Source: Thermoplasmatota archaeon
GTDB taxonomy: Archaea; Thermoplasmatota; Thermoplasmata; Thermoplasmatales; Thermoplasmataceae
Direction: 5' to 3'
Length of the DNA: 64,000 nucleotides
Assembly: GCA_023379845.1 (NCBI GenBank)
Contig: JAMCPG010000034.1
Coordinates: 1-64,000 of the forward strand
Position 1 is the stretch's first letter; the number at the start of each line of letters is the position of its first letter. Position numbers and translations under genes: made by a program. This document shows positions 34,184 through 43,448 of this stretch, piece by piece. The notes under the pieces are model-generated. The model was not told the DNA's origin and made no database searches. It worked only from the letters and a program-made list of their open reading frames with translations.

Positions 34184-34315
34184 AACTTATTTTTGATCGA
34201 CCCTAAAGACAATAAATGAGAAATCATGAACTGGATAGAGGTTCTTTGCGCGTTAAGCAGCAACTACGTCGATAGTAAGGGAAAGATTATAAGGGTAGAG
34301 TTATATATATGACAT

Positions 34316-35476
34316 ATGACAAAAGTTACAATTTCACACATAAAAGCTGACATAGGTAGCCTGCCTGGACACACAACTGTATATGAACCGGTTGTTGCGG
34401 AGGTTAGAAGATATGTGAAGGAACATTCGTCTTCCGTCCTGAGCGACTTTTATGTCTCGTATATCGGGGACGATATCCAGATTACCATGATACATGACCG
34501 TGGAATCGACAATGAGGAGGTCCATAAGATTGCCTGGGATGCCTTTAAGGCCGGTACTGCTGTCGCGAAGTCGGTTGGATTATATGGTGCAGGACAGGAC
34601 CTTCTAAAAGACGCGTTTTCCGGCAATATCAAGGGCATGGGTCCCGGAGTTGCGGAAATGGAGATCACGCCGAGGAAGAGCGAGCCTTTTCTCGTTTATA
34701 TGATGGATAAAACCGAACCAGGATCTTTCAATTATCCTATTTACAAGATGTTTGCCGATCCTTTCAATACGCCTGGACTGGTAATAGATCCGAACATGCA
34801 CGAAGGATTCACCTTCGAGATTTGGGACATTATTGCAGGTAAAAAAATAGAGCTTTCAACGCCTGAAAGCCTGTATGATATACTGGCAATGATAGGCTCG
34901 AAGAGCAAGTATGTGATAAAGCGCGTCTTCACCAAGAGCAGCCATGAAAAGTTACCTGATGAAAATGTCGCCGTCATTACAACAGACAAACTCTCATTCA
35001 TTGCCGGGGAATATGTTGGTAAAGATGATCCTGCTGCTGTTGTAAGAATACAATCGGGCCTTCCTGCTTCAGGAGAGGCTATGGAGGCATTCAGTTATCC
35101 TTTCCTTGTTTCAGGATGGATGCGTGGATCGTTTAACGGTCCGTTAATGCCTGTGGGCATGAAGGACTCCAAGATGACGAGGTTTGATGGCCCGCCAAGA
35201 GTGGTTTGCCTAGGTTTTGTCCTGAAGGATGGCAAGCTGTCTGGCCCCATAGACATGTTTGATGATCCTGCTTTTGATGGAGCAAGGATGAAAGCAGGCG
35301 AAATAGCTGACTATGTGAGGAGAATGGGACCATTCGAACCTCACAGGCTCCCGGATGAGGATATGGAATATACTACTCTGCCCAAGGTGCTCGATAAGCT
35401 CAAGGACCGTTTCGAAACCGTTGAATCATCGATAAAGAAGAAAAAGAATCTTATCTCTACAAAAGACACAGACTGA
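34316..35476 (+). CDS. fbp: Fructose-1,6-bisphosphate aldolase/phosphatase
   Basis: A 386-residue bifunctional gluconeogenic enzyme of the archaeal FBPA/P type. Family landmarks are the N-terminal VTISHIKADIGSLPGHT, AGTAVAKSVGLYGAGQDLL, EPFLVYMMDKTEPGSFNYPI with acidic metal-binding residues, and VSGWMRGSFNGPLMPV. It condenses triose phosphates and dephosphorylates the product to fructose 6-phosphate without releasing FBP. A TATA-like TTATAAGG about 28 bp upstream supports the ATG at 34316; an in-phase ATG at 34310 is also possible. It feeds PGI/PMI at 2.3 kb. Confidence 0.95.
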   Translation: MTKVTISHIKADIGSLPGHTTVYEPVVAEVRRYVKEHSSSVLSDFYVSYIGDDIQITMIHDRGIDNEEVHKIAWDAFKAGTAVAKSVGLYGAGQDLLKDAFSGNIKGMGPGVAEMEITPRKSEPFLVYMMDKTEPGSFNYPIYKMFADPFNTPGLVIDPNMHEGFTFEIWDIIAGKKIELSTPESLYDILAMIGSKSKYVIKRVFTKSSHEKLPDENVAVITTDKLSFIAGEYVGKDDPAAVVRIQSGLPASGEAMEAFSYPFLVSGWMRGSFNGPLMPVGMKDSKMTRFDGPPRVVCLGFVLKDGKLSGPIDMFDDPAFDGARMKAGEIADYVRRMGPFEPHRLPDEDMEYTTLPKVLDKLKDRFETVESSIKKKKNLISTKDTD

Positions 35477-35512
35477 GCATGTTACCCTGCTTGGTCCTTT
35501 GTCCCATTTAGT

Positions 35513-36685
35513 TCAGTGCCGAACGATACGAGGCTTTAAACCTCTGAAACCGCTCTTATTGCTGAACGGAGAATCTGGTACAGAGCATGATTCCTCTGGC
35601 TTGTTGAAGAGAAAGCGCGCCTGTCCGGCCAGTCCCCATAATTGCCGTGGGAACAAACCATATGTATATGAATAACCACGGACACAGGTCCTGACGCATT
35701 TATTGCATGATTCCGACGATTTCACATATGACCAGAAACCATCGCTCTTGAAGTACTGCTCGAAGGAACCTTTCTTTAGATCATAGGCATAGGTATAGTC
35801 GCAATTGTATACCTGCTTATTTGGTGTTACGTATAGAAACATCTTAGAAAATTCACATTTCCACGGTTTGTTGTTAACAAAGTCCTCGAGAACCTCCTCT
35901 GTCTCAAGCAGAGGAAATCCCTCCCTCTTAAGTTCTAGAAGAGTTCTGTAGAATTCCTTCAGTTTCTCTGAATCAAGACCCACGTCAAAGTTAGGTGTGG
36001 TTTCAGTTGTTGTCTGGCCAAAGTCCATTGATTGCTCAACTGAATTGAATGATATCCCCACTCCCATGTCTGAAGCAAGTTCCGCCATTCTTCTCATGGA
36101 GTTCCAGTTCAGGCTGCTTATTGTAGTTACAAGTGCAACTTTGGTCCGGCCAATCTTTTTCAACTCATAGATTCCACGGATCACTTCACCAAATGTGTTG
36201 GGCCTGCCTCGTATTACATCGTCATAATCGTTGTAATAGTCAAGCGAAACGAATGCAAAATCCAGATTTTTCAATTCCGCAGCCTTCTGCTCAAGAAGCG
36301 ATCCGTTAGTATTCATCACGGTAATGAACCCCTTGTTCTTGGCGTAATCCGTTATCTTTGCTATATCCTGCCTTATCAGTGGTTCGCCACCAAACATATA
36401 GTATCCGCGCATGCCTGCATCATAAGCCTCGTCCAGCATCTGGAAAACTTCCTCAGTCTTCATGTCCTCTTTCATTCTGGATATATTTTTCCAATACGTG
36501 CAGGTTTTGCATCTAGAGTTGCAACCAAAAGTCATGGCGTGAGCAAGGAAGAATGGGCGATGAGTGAAAAGCCTGGACTTGAGCATTGAGTTCAATGCTG
36601 CAAGATACCTCTTCCAGTCGGCAGATTTGTCTTCTTGATCGAGAATTGCAACATCTTGTTTTTGGGGAGAAGAATATACTACCAT
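35513..36685 (-). CDS. Radical SAM protein with C-terminal cysteine cluster
   Basis: A 390-residue radical SAM enzyme starting MVVYSSPQKQ. The cluster motif is Cys55-x3-Cys59-x2-Cys62 (GCNSRCKTC), followed by YYMFGGEPLIRQDI and VMNTNGSLL. The C-terminal third holds further cysteines (WKCEF, YNCDY, CNKCVRTC) that fit a SPASM-like auxiliary cluster region. The frame also contains a TTG nine bases earlier, but an AT-rich TATTTAAC 25 bp before the ATG at 36685 supports leaderless initiation there. Substrate unknown; a role in lipid or peptide modification is possible but not shown. Monocistronic and convergent with FBPA/P. Confidence 0.83.
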   Translation of the reverse strand: MVVYSSPQKQDVAILDQEDKSADWKRYLAALNSMLKSRLFTHRPFFLAHAMTFGCNSRCKTCTYWKNISRMKEDMKTEEVFQMLDEAYDAGMRGYYMFGGEPLIRQDIAKITDYAKNKGFITVMNTNGSLLEQKAAELKNLDFAFVSLDYYNDYDDVIRGRPNTFGEVIRGIYELKKIGRTKVALVTTISSLNWNSMRRMAELASDMGVGISFNSVEQSMDFGQTTTETTPNFDVGLDSEKLKEFYRTLLELKREGFPLLETEEVLEDFVNNKPWKCEFSKMFLYVTPNKQVYNCDYTYAYDLKKGSFEQYFKSDGFWSYVKSSESCNKCVRTCVRGYSYTYGLFPRQLWGLAGQARFLFNKPEESCSVPDSPFSNKSGFRGLKPRIVRH

Positions 36686-36813
36686 AATTGACAAAATATC
36701 TGGTTAAATATTAACAGATAAGCTTACATATATGTTTTGACGCGTGTAAATAGATGGACGCATTCTCTTGATGTGTTTTTCTTTGAAATAATTGTTTTCC
36801 CAAAAATCAGGAA

Positions 36814-37257
36814 TTATACGATATATCTGTTGTAAATTAACGGAAAATGTTGAGCCAGAATTAAATTCAAGTCTAGCACGTTCACATATGTAGAGCCGAA
36901 GAAAAACAGTGTATATTTTGTATTCTCCTTTATTATGCCTTCCAGATATGCCATGGGTATCCCCGTCACATTGTGGATCCGAGCGGCCTGGACGGTGGCA
37001 TTCTGGACAGTAATATCGGGATCCAGTCCAGATGCGGAATCATTTCTCGGTTGGAAGAAACCGCTGTAGTTGAAATCCTGCGCGATAAGCGATGATCCGA
37101 TGGTTGTATTGTGGAAACTTATAAGCGATCCGTTTGCCTGAACAGGCATTGCAAGTTGTGCTATTCCTGTAACAACTCCAGGAAACAGCAGGCCACACAC
37201 AACAAGCGATATTACGGCTATTCTAAGAGGAACGGTTAATGAATTTGATTTTTTCAT
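36814..37257 (-). CDS. kdpC: Potassium-transporting ATPase subunit KdpC
   Basis: A 147-residue protein with one N-terminal membrane helix and an extracytoplasmic part. The landmarks RIAVISLVVCGLLFPGVVTG, SLIAQDF and SASGLDPDI are those of KdpC (SxSGLDP). It is shorter than the usual ~190 residues, mainly at the C-terminus. It stabilises the KdpA-KdpB complex. It starts two bases after the kdpB stop and is the last gene of the kdp operon. Confidence 0.92.
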   Translation of the reverse strand: MKKSNSLTVPLRIAVISLVVCGLLFPGVVTGIAQLAMPVQANGSLISFHNTTIGSSLIAQDFNYSGFFQPRNDSASGLDPDITVQNATVQAARIHNVTGIPMAYLEGIIKENTKYTLFFFGSTYVNVLDLNLILAQHFPLIYNRYIV

Positions 37258-37259
37258 GT

Positions 37260-39407
37260 CTAAATCACCCCGAAGTGAACGATTACGAATGCAATCGCCG
37301 CAATGCCGGCAAATGGCAATATTACACCACCCAGCCCATAGACAAAGACGTTTTTAAGGAATATCCTCATTGCGCTCTGCGGCTTGAATTCGGCTCCACG
37401 CAGTGCCAAGGGTATGAGGAACGGAATAATAAGTGCGTTGAAAATAAGCGCTGAAAGCACAGCAACATGCGGGGTAAGATGCAGCAGGTTTAACTTGCTG
37501 AGACTTGACAGGGCAACGGCAGTGAACATAACTGGAACAATGACAAAATATTTTGCAACGTCGTTTGCGATGCTGAAGGTCGTCACCGCTCCACGGGTCA
37601 TCAGGATCTGCTTTCCCATCATTACAACGTCAATGATCTTCGCTGGATTCGATTCCAGATCTACCATGTTGGCTGCCTCCTTGGCCGGTTCTGTACCAGA
37701 GGCCATAGCAATTCCAACGTCTGATGCAGCTAGGGCAGGGGCGTCGTTTGTCCCGTCGCCTATCATAGCTACTATCCTTCCCCTTGCCTGCTCTTTTTTC
37801 ACAAGATCGTACTTGGTTTCAGGTTTAGCCCTTGAAACATAATCATCAATGCCTACTTCGCGGGAAATGCTTGACGCGGTTGCCTCAATATCGCCGGTGA
37901 TCATGACCGGCTTTATCCCCATGTTCTTGATTGCCGCGATCCTGCTTTTTATTCCAGGTTTAACTTCATCCCTGAGCCTGATCAGGCCGATTATCTCCCC
38001 ACCTTCGGCAATCGCCATAATGGTGTCACCAGTTTTTGCAGCTTCATCTACGATATTGTCGTAGTTAAGCGGCACCGTCTTTGTCGCGAGTTTAATTGCG
38101 TCTGGTGCACCCTTGATTATGTCAATTTCATCCTCTTTGCTGTCGGGATCGTATTTCCTCCTGATTCGCTTATGCTGAAGAAGCCCTTTCCCGCCTTTCG
38201 GCAGAAAGAAATCAGAAGGTTCCTGGAGATTTGCTCCGCTCTTCCTCGTGGAAGCACTGAATTCCTCAAACTTGACCCGTTCTATTACTGCGAACTCATG
38301 AGGAACAAAACCCTCCTGGTAGGCGAGTTCAACCATGCTCTTTCCCTCCGGAGTGTCGTCATCCCATGAGGACATGAACGCAGCTTCACCGACATCTCGC
38401 ATCGTATGCTTGCCAAGAGGGATAAATTCAGTTGCAGTTCTAGTTCCCCGCGTGATTGTCCCGGTTTTATCCAGAAGCAATGAATCTGTGTCTCCCGCCG
38501 CTTCAATTGCCTTTCCGGACTTTATTATTATCCTCTTCTCAGACATCCTGTTGATACCGGAAATCCCTATCGCCGGTAGGAGAGCACCGATGGTTGTTGG
38601 CAGAAGTGACACATAGAGAGCAATTAAAACTGAAAGGTCGAGGCCGAGCTTAAGAATGACACCGAGGGCAAGAATTGATATGATTATTATTGAAAAAATA
38701 GCAGTAAAGCCTGCAAGCAGTATGGAGACCGCACGCTCATTCGGCGTCTTGGGCCTGGATGATGATTCAACAAGCTTTATCAGGCGGTTCAGGAAGGTCT
38801 CGCTTGGGTTGACACTTACCCTTGCAATTATGCTGTCGGATGTGATCAGGGATCCACCAAGAACTGTAGTTCCGACAGACTTCCTGACATTCACGGACTC
38901 ACCCGTGAGAAGGGATTCGTCGACCATGGCTATTCCCTCTAGAACTTCGCAATCTATTGGTACAATCTCGCCTTTCTTTATAAGAAGGAGGTCCCCTTTT
39001 TTTAGCTGCTTGGATGTCACTTCTGCTATTTCACGGCGGTCCTGGGAAACTATCTTTCTCGCAGGCACTTCCTTCTCAATCTTCCTGAGCGTCGATGCCG
39101 TGTTCTTGATCTGGGCCTCGGCTATTGAGTCAGACAGAGTACTGAACCACACTGTCAGGAGAAGTATGACGGCAACCTCAATATAGAAAGAAACGTCAGT
39201 ACTGCTGGAAACTTCAGGTATAAGCGATGGATCGATCGCCATGACCGCAACTATGACAAAACAGATCTCTACTATGAACATGACCACGTTTTTATAAAGA
39301 ACAGTGGGGCTGAGTCTCCTTACCGAGTCTTTGAGTATCGCTAATTTGTATAGTTTTGGCTTGCTGGTCTTGAATTTAGTAACCGCGAAATGAGCTTCAG
39401 AATCCAT
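37260..39407 (-). CDS. kdpB: Potassium-transporting ATPase subunit KdpB
   Basis: A 715-residue P-type ATPase. The phosphorylation motif is DKTGTITRG, the actuator motif VDESLLTGESVNVRKS, and the hinge MIGDGTNDAPALAASDVGIAM. SWDDDTPEGKSMVELA is the nucleotide-binding segment characteristic of KdpB. It hydrolyses ATP to drive K+ uptake through KdpA. Its start overlaps the end of kdpA by 11 bases. No kdpD/kdpE genes lie here, but an Lrp-type RAM protein gene precedes the operon. Confidence 0.95.
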   Translation of the reverse strand: MDSEAHFAVTKFKTSKPKLYKLAILKDSVRRLSPTVLYKNVVMFIVEICFVIVAVMAIDPSLIPEVSSSTDVSFYIEVAVILLLTVWFSTLSDSIAEAQIKNTASTLRKIEKEVPARKIVSQDRREIAEVTSKQLKKGDLLLIKKGEIVPIDCEVLEGIAMVDESLLTGESVNVRKSVGTTVLGGSLITSDSIIARVSVNPSETFLNRLIKLVESSSRPKTPNERAVSILLAGFTAIFSIIIISILALGVILKLGLDLSVLIALYVSLLPTTIGALLPAIGISGINRMSEKRIIIKSGKAIEAAGDTDSLLLDKTGTITRGTRTATEFIPLGKHTMRDVGEAAFMSSWDDDTPEGKSMVELAYQEGFVPHEFAVIERVKFEEFSASTRKSGANLQEPSDFFLPKGGKGLLQHKRIRRKYDPDSKEDEIDIIKGAPDAIKLATKTVPLNYDNIVDEAAKTGDTIMAIAEGGEIIGLIRLRDEVKPGIKSRIAAIKNMGIKPVMITGDIEATASSISREVGIDDYVSRAKPETKYDLVKKEQARGRIVAMIGDGTNDAPALAASDVGIAMASGTEPAKEAANMVDLESNPAKIIDVVMMGKQILMTRGAVTTFSIANDVAKYFVIVPVMFTAVALSSLSKLNLLHLTPHVAVLSALIFNALIIPFLIPLALRGAEFKPQSAMRIFLKNVFVYGLGGVILPFAGIAAIAFVIVHFGVI

Positions 39408-41052
39408 TCTTGAACCCCTCCAGGTATGACAGGATCGGACCTATGGCAAGGAATGGAAAGAACGTCAGAACAGCGAGTATGAAGATGGCAACAACCAGAA
39501 CGGCTGTGAAAGTCAGTGTATCGGTGCGAAGGGCTTCAGAGGCATATCTCTTTCTCTGTACCATGCTACCTGCAATTGCAAGCATGACTGCAATTGGGAT
39601 AAATCTCCCAAGCCACATGACAATCCCTGTGCTTACGTTGAAATATACGGTGTTGCCGGCTGATCCGAGAAAGTCTGATCCATTATTTGCGGCGGCTGAA
39701 GTGTATTCATACAGAATCTGGGTAAAGCTTATGGAGTTTGTTCCAAGGCCAACTGCAGCCTGAGCACCGATCGCGAATGTTATAACAGTTGGAACGAGGA
39801 TAATTACAGGATGACTGAGAAATGCAACTATAGCGAGCTTTACATCACCTGCATTGATCTTGGTACCGAGATATTCAGGAGTCCTGCCAGCCATGAGACC
39901 GACTATGAAAACTGTCATGATGATATACATTAGCATGTACATTGCGCCAACGCCAATCCCGCCTGGAGTGGCCTGGATAATCATCCCAAACAACGCAGCA
40001 AGGATAATTAGCGGATTGAAGGCTGACAGACTGGCGTTTACAGAACCGGTTGTAAAAGCAGTCGTTGTTACGGTCCAGAAAACAGAGGAGGCTGCTCCGA
40101 ACCTTACCTCCATTCCTTCTCCAATTTGAGTTATTGGTATGAAGGCAATAAAAATATCAATGATATACAGGGCGTACGAGGCAACAATAAGTGTTCTGCC
40201 CTCCTTCATCCTTCCGAGCATTCTGCCAAACAGGAATGGAAGGGATGTAGGAATAAGCATCATGAGGGCCAGTTCAAAGAGGTTTGTTATCTGGCTGGGG
40301 TTCGTCAAGGGATTCGCTGCATTCGCGCCAAAGTATCCGCCACCGTTTGTTCCAAGCTGCATTATTGATACGAGAGAAGCGATTGGACCAGACTTGACAA
40401 CTTCGGAACCTCCGAGCTCAAGCGTCTTGAAGACAGAATAACCACTGAGTGACTGAGGCACTCCAAGGAATATTAGTATTAGTGCAGCAACTCCAGACAG
40501 CGGTACCAAAACCCTTACAATAGTCCTTGTATAGTCAACATAAAAGTTTCCCAGACCCTTAGTTTTGCCAGTGAGACCTCTGAATATTGCGATTGCAACG
40601 CACAAACCAGTGGCTGCCGAGGTGAATTGAAGGAATTGAATAACTGCCATCTGGGACAGGTAAGATAGCGCAGTTCCACCATTGTAGTGCTGCAGGTCCG
40701 TGTTAGATGAGAATGACAATGCTGTGTTAAGTGAAAGTGACCAGGACATATCTGGCGCATGCATTGGATTAAGTGGCAGGCTGCCCTGGATCAGGAGTAT
40801 GACGAAACCTATTGCTGCCTCAACCACATTTAATGCCAGTATGGCCCTGAGATAGGCTTTCCATCCCATCTCCTCGTATGGATTCACGCCGCCCAGATAG
40901 TAAATTGATCTTTCTATCGGGCCAAAGATCCTGTCGAGTCGCGTTTTCCTAGTGGAGTAAACTGAAAGCAGGTAAGATGACAGGAACCATCCGCCGACAA
41001 CCACAGAGCCTAGTTCCAGTACAATTATGAATGCTGCACTGGCGGTAATCAT
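39397..41052 (-). CDS. kdpA: Potassium-transporting ATPase subunit KdpA
   Basis: A 551-residue membrane protein with ten or more helices and the four pore-like repeats of KdpA (for example SFSSNTDLQHYNG, GTNGGGYFGANAANPLTNP, AFTTGSVNA, NNGSDFLG). It forms the K+ path of the high-affinity Kdp pump. The ATG at 41052 has an SD (GGAGA, eight bases upstream), so the operon mRNA has a leader; an AT-rich AAAAATAATCG lies about 40 bp further. No KdpF-size frame was found before it. Confidence 0.95.
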   Translation of the reverse strand: MITASAAFIIVLELGSVVVGGWFLSSYLLSVYSTRKTRLDRIFGPIERSIYYLGGVNPYEEMGWKAYLRAILALNVVEAAIGFVILLIQGSLPLNPMHAPDMSWSLSLNTALSFSSNTDLQHYNGGTALSYLSQMAVIQFLQFTSAATGLCVAIAIFRGLTGKTKGLGNFYVDYTRTIVRVLVPLSGVAALILIFLGVPQSLSGYSVFKTLELGGSEVVKSGPIASLVSIMQLGTNGGGYFGANAANPLTNPSQITNLFELALMMLIPTSLPFLFGRMLGRMKEGRTLIVASYALYIIDIFIAFIPITQIGEGMEVRFGAASSVFWTVTTTAFTTGSVNASLSAFNPLIILAALFGMIIQATPGGIGVGAMYMLMYIIMTVFIVGLMAGRTPEYLGTKINAGDVKLAIVAFLSHPVIILVPTVITFAIGAQAAVGLGTNSISFTQILYEYTSAAANNGSDFLGSAGNTVYFNVSTGIVMWLGRFIPIAVMLAIAGSMVQRKRYASEALRTDTLTFTAVLVVAIFILAVLTFFPFLAIGPILSYLEGFKNGF

Positions 41053-41181
41053 CTGCCAATCTCCTGATCTATAATTGAAATATCACAAGCGATTATTTTT
41101 CCTGCTAAACAAAGGCAATAGCAATTATCTTCATAGAATAATATATTAAAAGTTGACATGGATCAACTCCGCTGACCGGAT

Positions 41182-41454
41182 CTATTGTACTCTTACTGGT
41201 TCTGCGGTTCTGTGCGATTTCAGGACTATAGAACTGACGGTGCTCTTTATTCCCTGTATCTTCATTATCTTATTCTTTAGAAGGTCCCGCAGCTCTTCAA
41301 TATCTCTTGCCTTGACGAGGATGACGATGTCAAATTCACCCGTTACCTCGTAGATTTCACTTATATTCTTGAACTCCTTAAGAGCGCTCACCACGTCATC
41401 TACGTGTGGTGAGTCCACAAAAAGATCAATGAATACCAGCATACCATCGTCCAT
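41182..41454 (-). CDS. Stand-alone RAM (Lrp/AsnC effector) domain protein
   Basis: A 90-residue protein matching only the ligand-binding domain of Lrp/AsnC regulators (VFIDLFVDSPHVDDVVSALKEF, VTGEFDIVILVKARDIEEL), with no helix-turn-helix. Such stand-alone domains bind amino acids and may form hetero-oligomers with full Lrp proteins. AGGAG eight bases before the ATG is an SD, and a TATA-like TTATTTATAC lies about 45 bp upstream. It is encoded 130 bases upstream of kdpA in the same direction, so a link with Kdp regulation is possible. Confidence 0.85.
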   Translation of the reverse strand: MDDGMLVFIDLFVDSPHVDDVVSALKEFKNISEIYEVTGEFDIVILVKARDIEELRDLLKNKIMKIQGIKSTVSSIVLKSHRTAEPVRVQ

Positions 41455-41663
41455 TCTTGACTCTCCTTAGTTTTCAGAGAGGATAATTCTAACGTTGTAT
41501 AAATAAGTGGTCGGTAAAAGAGGAAATAAAGGCTTGTTGCGTTTGCTAATAAAATAACTGGGTTTAGCTACAAGGCAACGACCAGCTTAAGATGGGTCTT
41601 GCAGACTTTGGTAAGATAGATTTTACATTAATGATTGAAGCGCAGTCAATTTTAGGCTTGTAC

Positions 41664-43319
41664 TTACTTTTCCATCAGAGACTCCCTGAGGATGGATGTT
41701 ACGTATCCCTTCACCTGCGAAAAGCTAAGTTTGGGCGGCATTGGCTTTTCATCCGGGTTCACAAGCACTTCCAGGACGCCCGCTGATTTAGCCGCGAGAA
41801 ATTCGTCAATCGCTGCGTCAAGATCCGACAGTTTCTCGACCCTCCTTCCGTATATTCCTATAGACTGGGCAAGTTTTGAAAAATCCGGGTTGAGGAGATC
41901 CACTCCCCACTCCGGATAGCCCATTACCTCCTGCTCGAATTTTATCATCCCGAGTTTTGAGTTGTTAAATACAACCACCTTGATTCTGCGATCATACTTT
42001 CTTGCCGTGATGAGCTCCATCATCGTCATTGCGAAGCTTCCGTCACCTACAAGTGCCACGACCTGGCGATCGGTGGCAAATGAAGCGCCAACCGATGCCG
42101 GTATCCCTACGCCCATGCTTCCAAGCCAAGGTGAGAAGAGAAATGTCTTTCCTTCCTCTGTTCTGAAATTTCGCATCCCCCAAACCGTTACGTTGCCGGT
42201 GTCAACAACAACGACTGCATTCTTGTCAACTTTCCGGGATAACCTTGCTGCCACTATTTCGGGCTTCATTGGCTCCGATGTGTCGTTCTCGGCTTTCTCG
42301 AGCTCCTTGATCCAGGACTCTTTTGCCCCCTGAAGTTTTGTGTAAAACTTGTATTCCTTTGTATCTGGATTGACATGTTTCAGGAAGTCCGACACGGTAC
42401 AGAGGCATTCTATACTTGAGTTAAACCTCTTGTGAAGATTCGAAGGATTTGATTCTACCTGTATTATTTTGATATCTTCGCGAATGAATGCACTGTACGG
42501 GAAACTGGTTCCAAGAAGCACCAGCAAATCAGCATCTTTCATTGCATCGATTGACGCCTTGGATCCCAGCAGGCCAAGTCCACCAAGTACTTTCTTGTCA
42601 AAGTCGCTGACTATACCCTTAGCATTCAGGGCATAAATGATTGGTGCACCTATCTTTTCCGCAAAATCATTGATCAAGGCTGACTGCCCGATGGAACCCC
42701 TTCCGATAAACAGGAGTGGTTTTTTACTCTGGTTTATAGCATCAACCGCCTCTTTCGGATCGAAATTGTATGATATCGCTGGATATTTCGCAATCCCATG
42801 TAGCTGCTTTGACACCGAACTTGATCTTAGCATGTCAACCGGAAGCGTGATGTGAGCAACTCCTCCCTTGACCTTCGCTTCGTGGCATGCCCTCATTGTT
42901 ATGTATTGAGCGCTTTCTGGATTTACGATCTGCCGATTGAATATGGAGACATCATCGAAAAGCCTGTTAATATCTACCTCCTGAAAATAATCATGACCTA
43001 TGAGGTCTGTTTCGACCTGGCCAGTCAGCGCTATGACCGGAACATGATCCATCTTTGCTTCATAGAGCCCATTCAAAAGGTGTATCGAGCCCGGGCCGGA
43101 TGTTCCCATGCAGGCAACAGGCATTCCCGTCATCTTCGCCTCAAATGCTGCCTCAAGCGCCGATCCTTCCTCATGCCTGCCCTGGACATATTGTATATCC
43201 TTGTTCCTTCTTATTGCGTCTATTAGGGGATCAATGGAGTCGCCCGGTATACCATAAATTCTCTTCACTCCGCTGGAGACAAGGGTCTCCACTATAACAT
43301 CAGCAACGGTTGTGCCCAT
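41664..43319 (-). CDS. TPP-dependent pyruvate oxidase-like enzyme
   Basis: A 551-residue TPP enzyme of the pyruvate oxidase/pyruvate dehydrogenase (quinone) group. GRHEEGSALEAAFEAKMTG holds the TPP-activating Glu, IGHDYFQEVDINRLFDDVS is PoxB-like, and GDGSFAMTMMELITARKY with its NNS segment is the TPP/Mg motif. The domain order is PYR, FAD-type middle and PP. It would oxidise pyruvate to acetate or acetyl phosphate. The frame extends 18 codons upstream, but an AT-rich box (TTCAATTATGG) about 25 bp before ATG 43319 supports that start. Acetolactate synthase is a less likely reading. Confidence 0.82.
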   Translation of the reverse strand: MGTTVADVIVETLVSSGVKRIYGIPGDSIDPLIDAIRRNKDIQYVQGRHEEGSALEAAFEAKMTGMPVACMGTSGPGSIHLLNGLYEAKMDHVPVIALTGQVETDLIGHDYFQEVDINRLFDDVSIFNRQIVNPESAQYITMRACHEAKVKGGVAHITLPVDMLRSSSVSKQLHGIAKYPAISYNFDPKEAVDAINQSKKPLLFIGRGSIGQSALINDFAEKIGAPIIYALNAKGIVSDFDKKVLGGLGLLGSKASIDAMKDADLLVLLGTSFPYSAFIREDIKIIQVESNPSNLHKRFNSSIECLCTVSDFLKHVNPDTKEYKFYTKLQGAKESWIKELEKAENDTSEPMKPEIVAARLSRKVDKNAVVVVDTGNVTVWGMRNFRTEEGKTFLFSPWLGSMGVGIPASVGASFATDRQVVALVGDGSFAMTMMELITARKYDRRIKVVVFNNSKLGMIKFEQEVMGYPEWGVDLLNPDFSKLAQSIGIYGRRVEKLSDLDAAIDEFLAAKSAGVLEVLVNPDEKPMPPKLSFSQVKGYVTSILRESLMEK

Positions 43320-43374
43320 AATCATGAGTATGCCATAATTGAAAATCTTTTGCCGAAAAGCTGAACCTTTCATG

Positions 43375-43387
43375 CATCCCAGGGATG
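43375..43387. promoter_or_regulatory. Palindrome midway between the divergent PoxB-like and M13 genes
   Basis: CATCCC-A-GGGATG, exact 6-bp arms around one base. It is 56 bp from one start codon and 62 bp from the other, almost the centre of the 129-bp divergent region, outside both TATA boxes. This is a plausible shared operator. Confidence 0.45.
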
Positions 43388-43448
43388 TGCAGAAATTTCA
43401 GGGAGCATATTGGACAATATTTATGTTGATATAATGCTCAGGTAGCTT

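Noticed and set aside
34225..34311. A 28-codon frame (MNWIEVL start) before the FBP aldolase/phosphatase gene
   Set aside because: No TATA box at the right distance, it overlaps the promoter of the next gene, and no coupling overlap supports it.
35513..36685. Radical SAM protein considered as tetraether lipid synthase or GDGT cyclase
   Set aside because: It is shorter than those enzymes as I know them and lacks a visible B12-binding domain; no decisive motif supports it.
38656..39186. A 176-codon frame on the plus strand inside kdpB
   Set aside because: It is antisense to a fully conserved P-type ATPase, has Ser/Arg-rich composition typical of shadow frames, and has no promoter or family features.
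41962..42333. A 123-codon plus-strand frame inside the PoxB-like gene
   Set aside because: Antisense to conserved TPP-enzyme motifs; the composition is Thr/Ser-rich as expected for a shadow.
41664..43319. TPP enzyme considered as acetolactate synthase
   Set aside because: The YFQEVDINRLFDDVS and middle-domain segments look like pyruvate oxidase, and no regulatory subunit gene or branched-chain genes are nearby.
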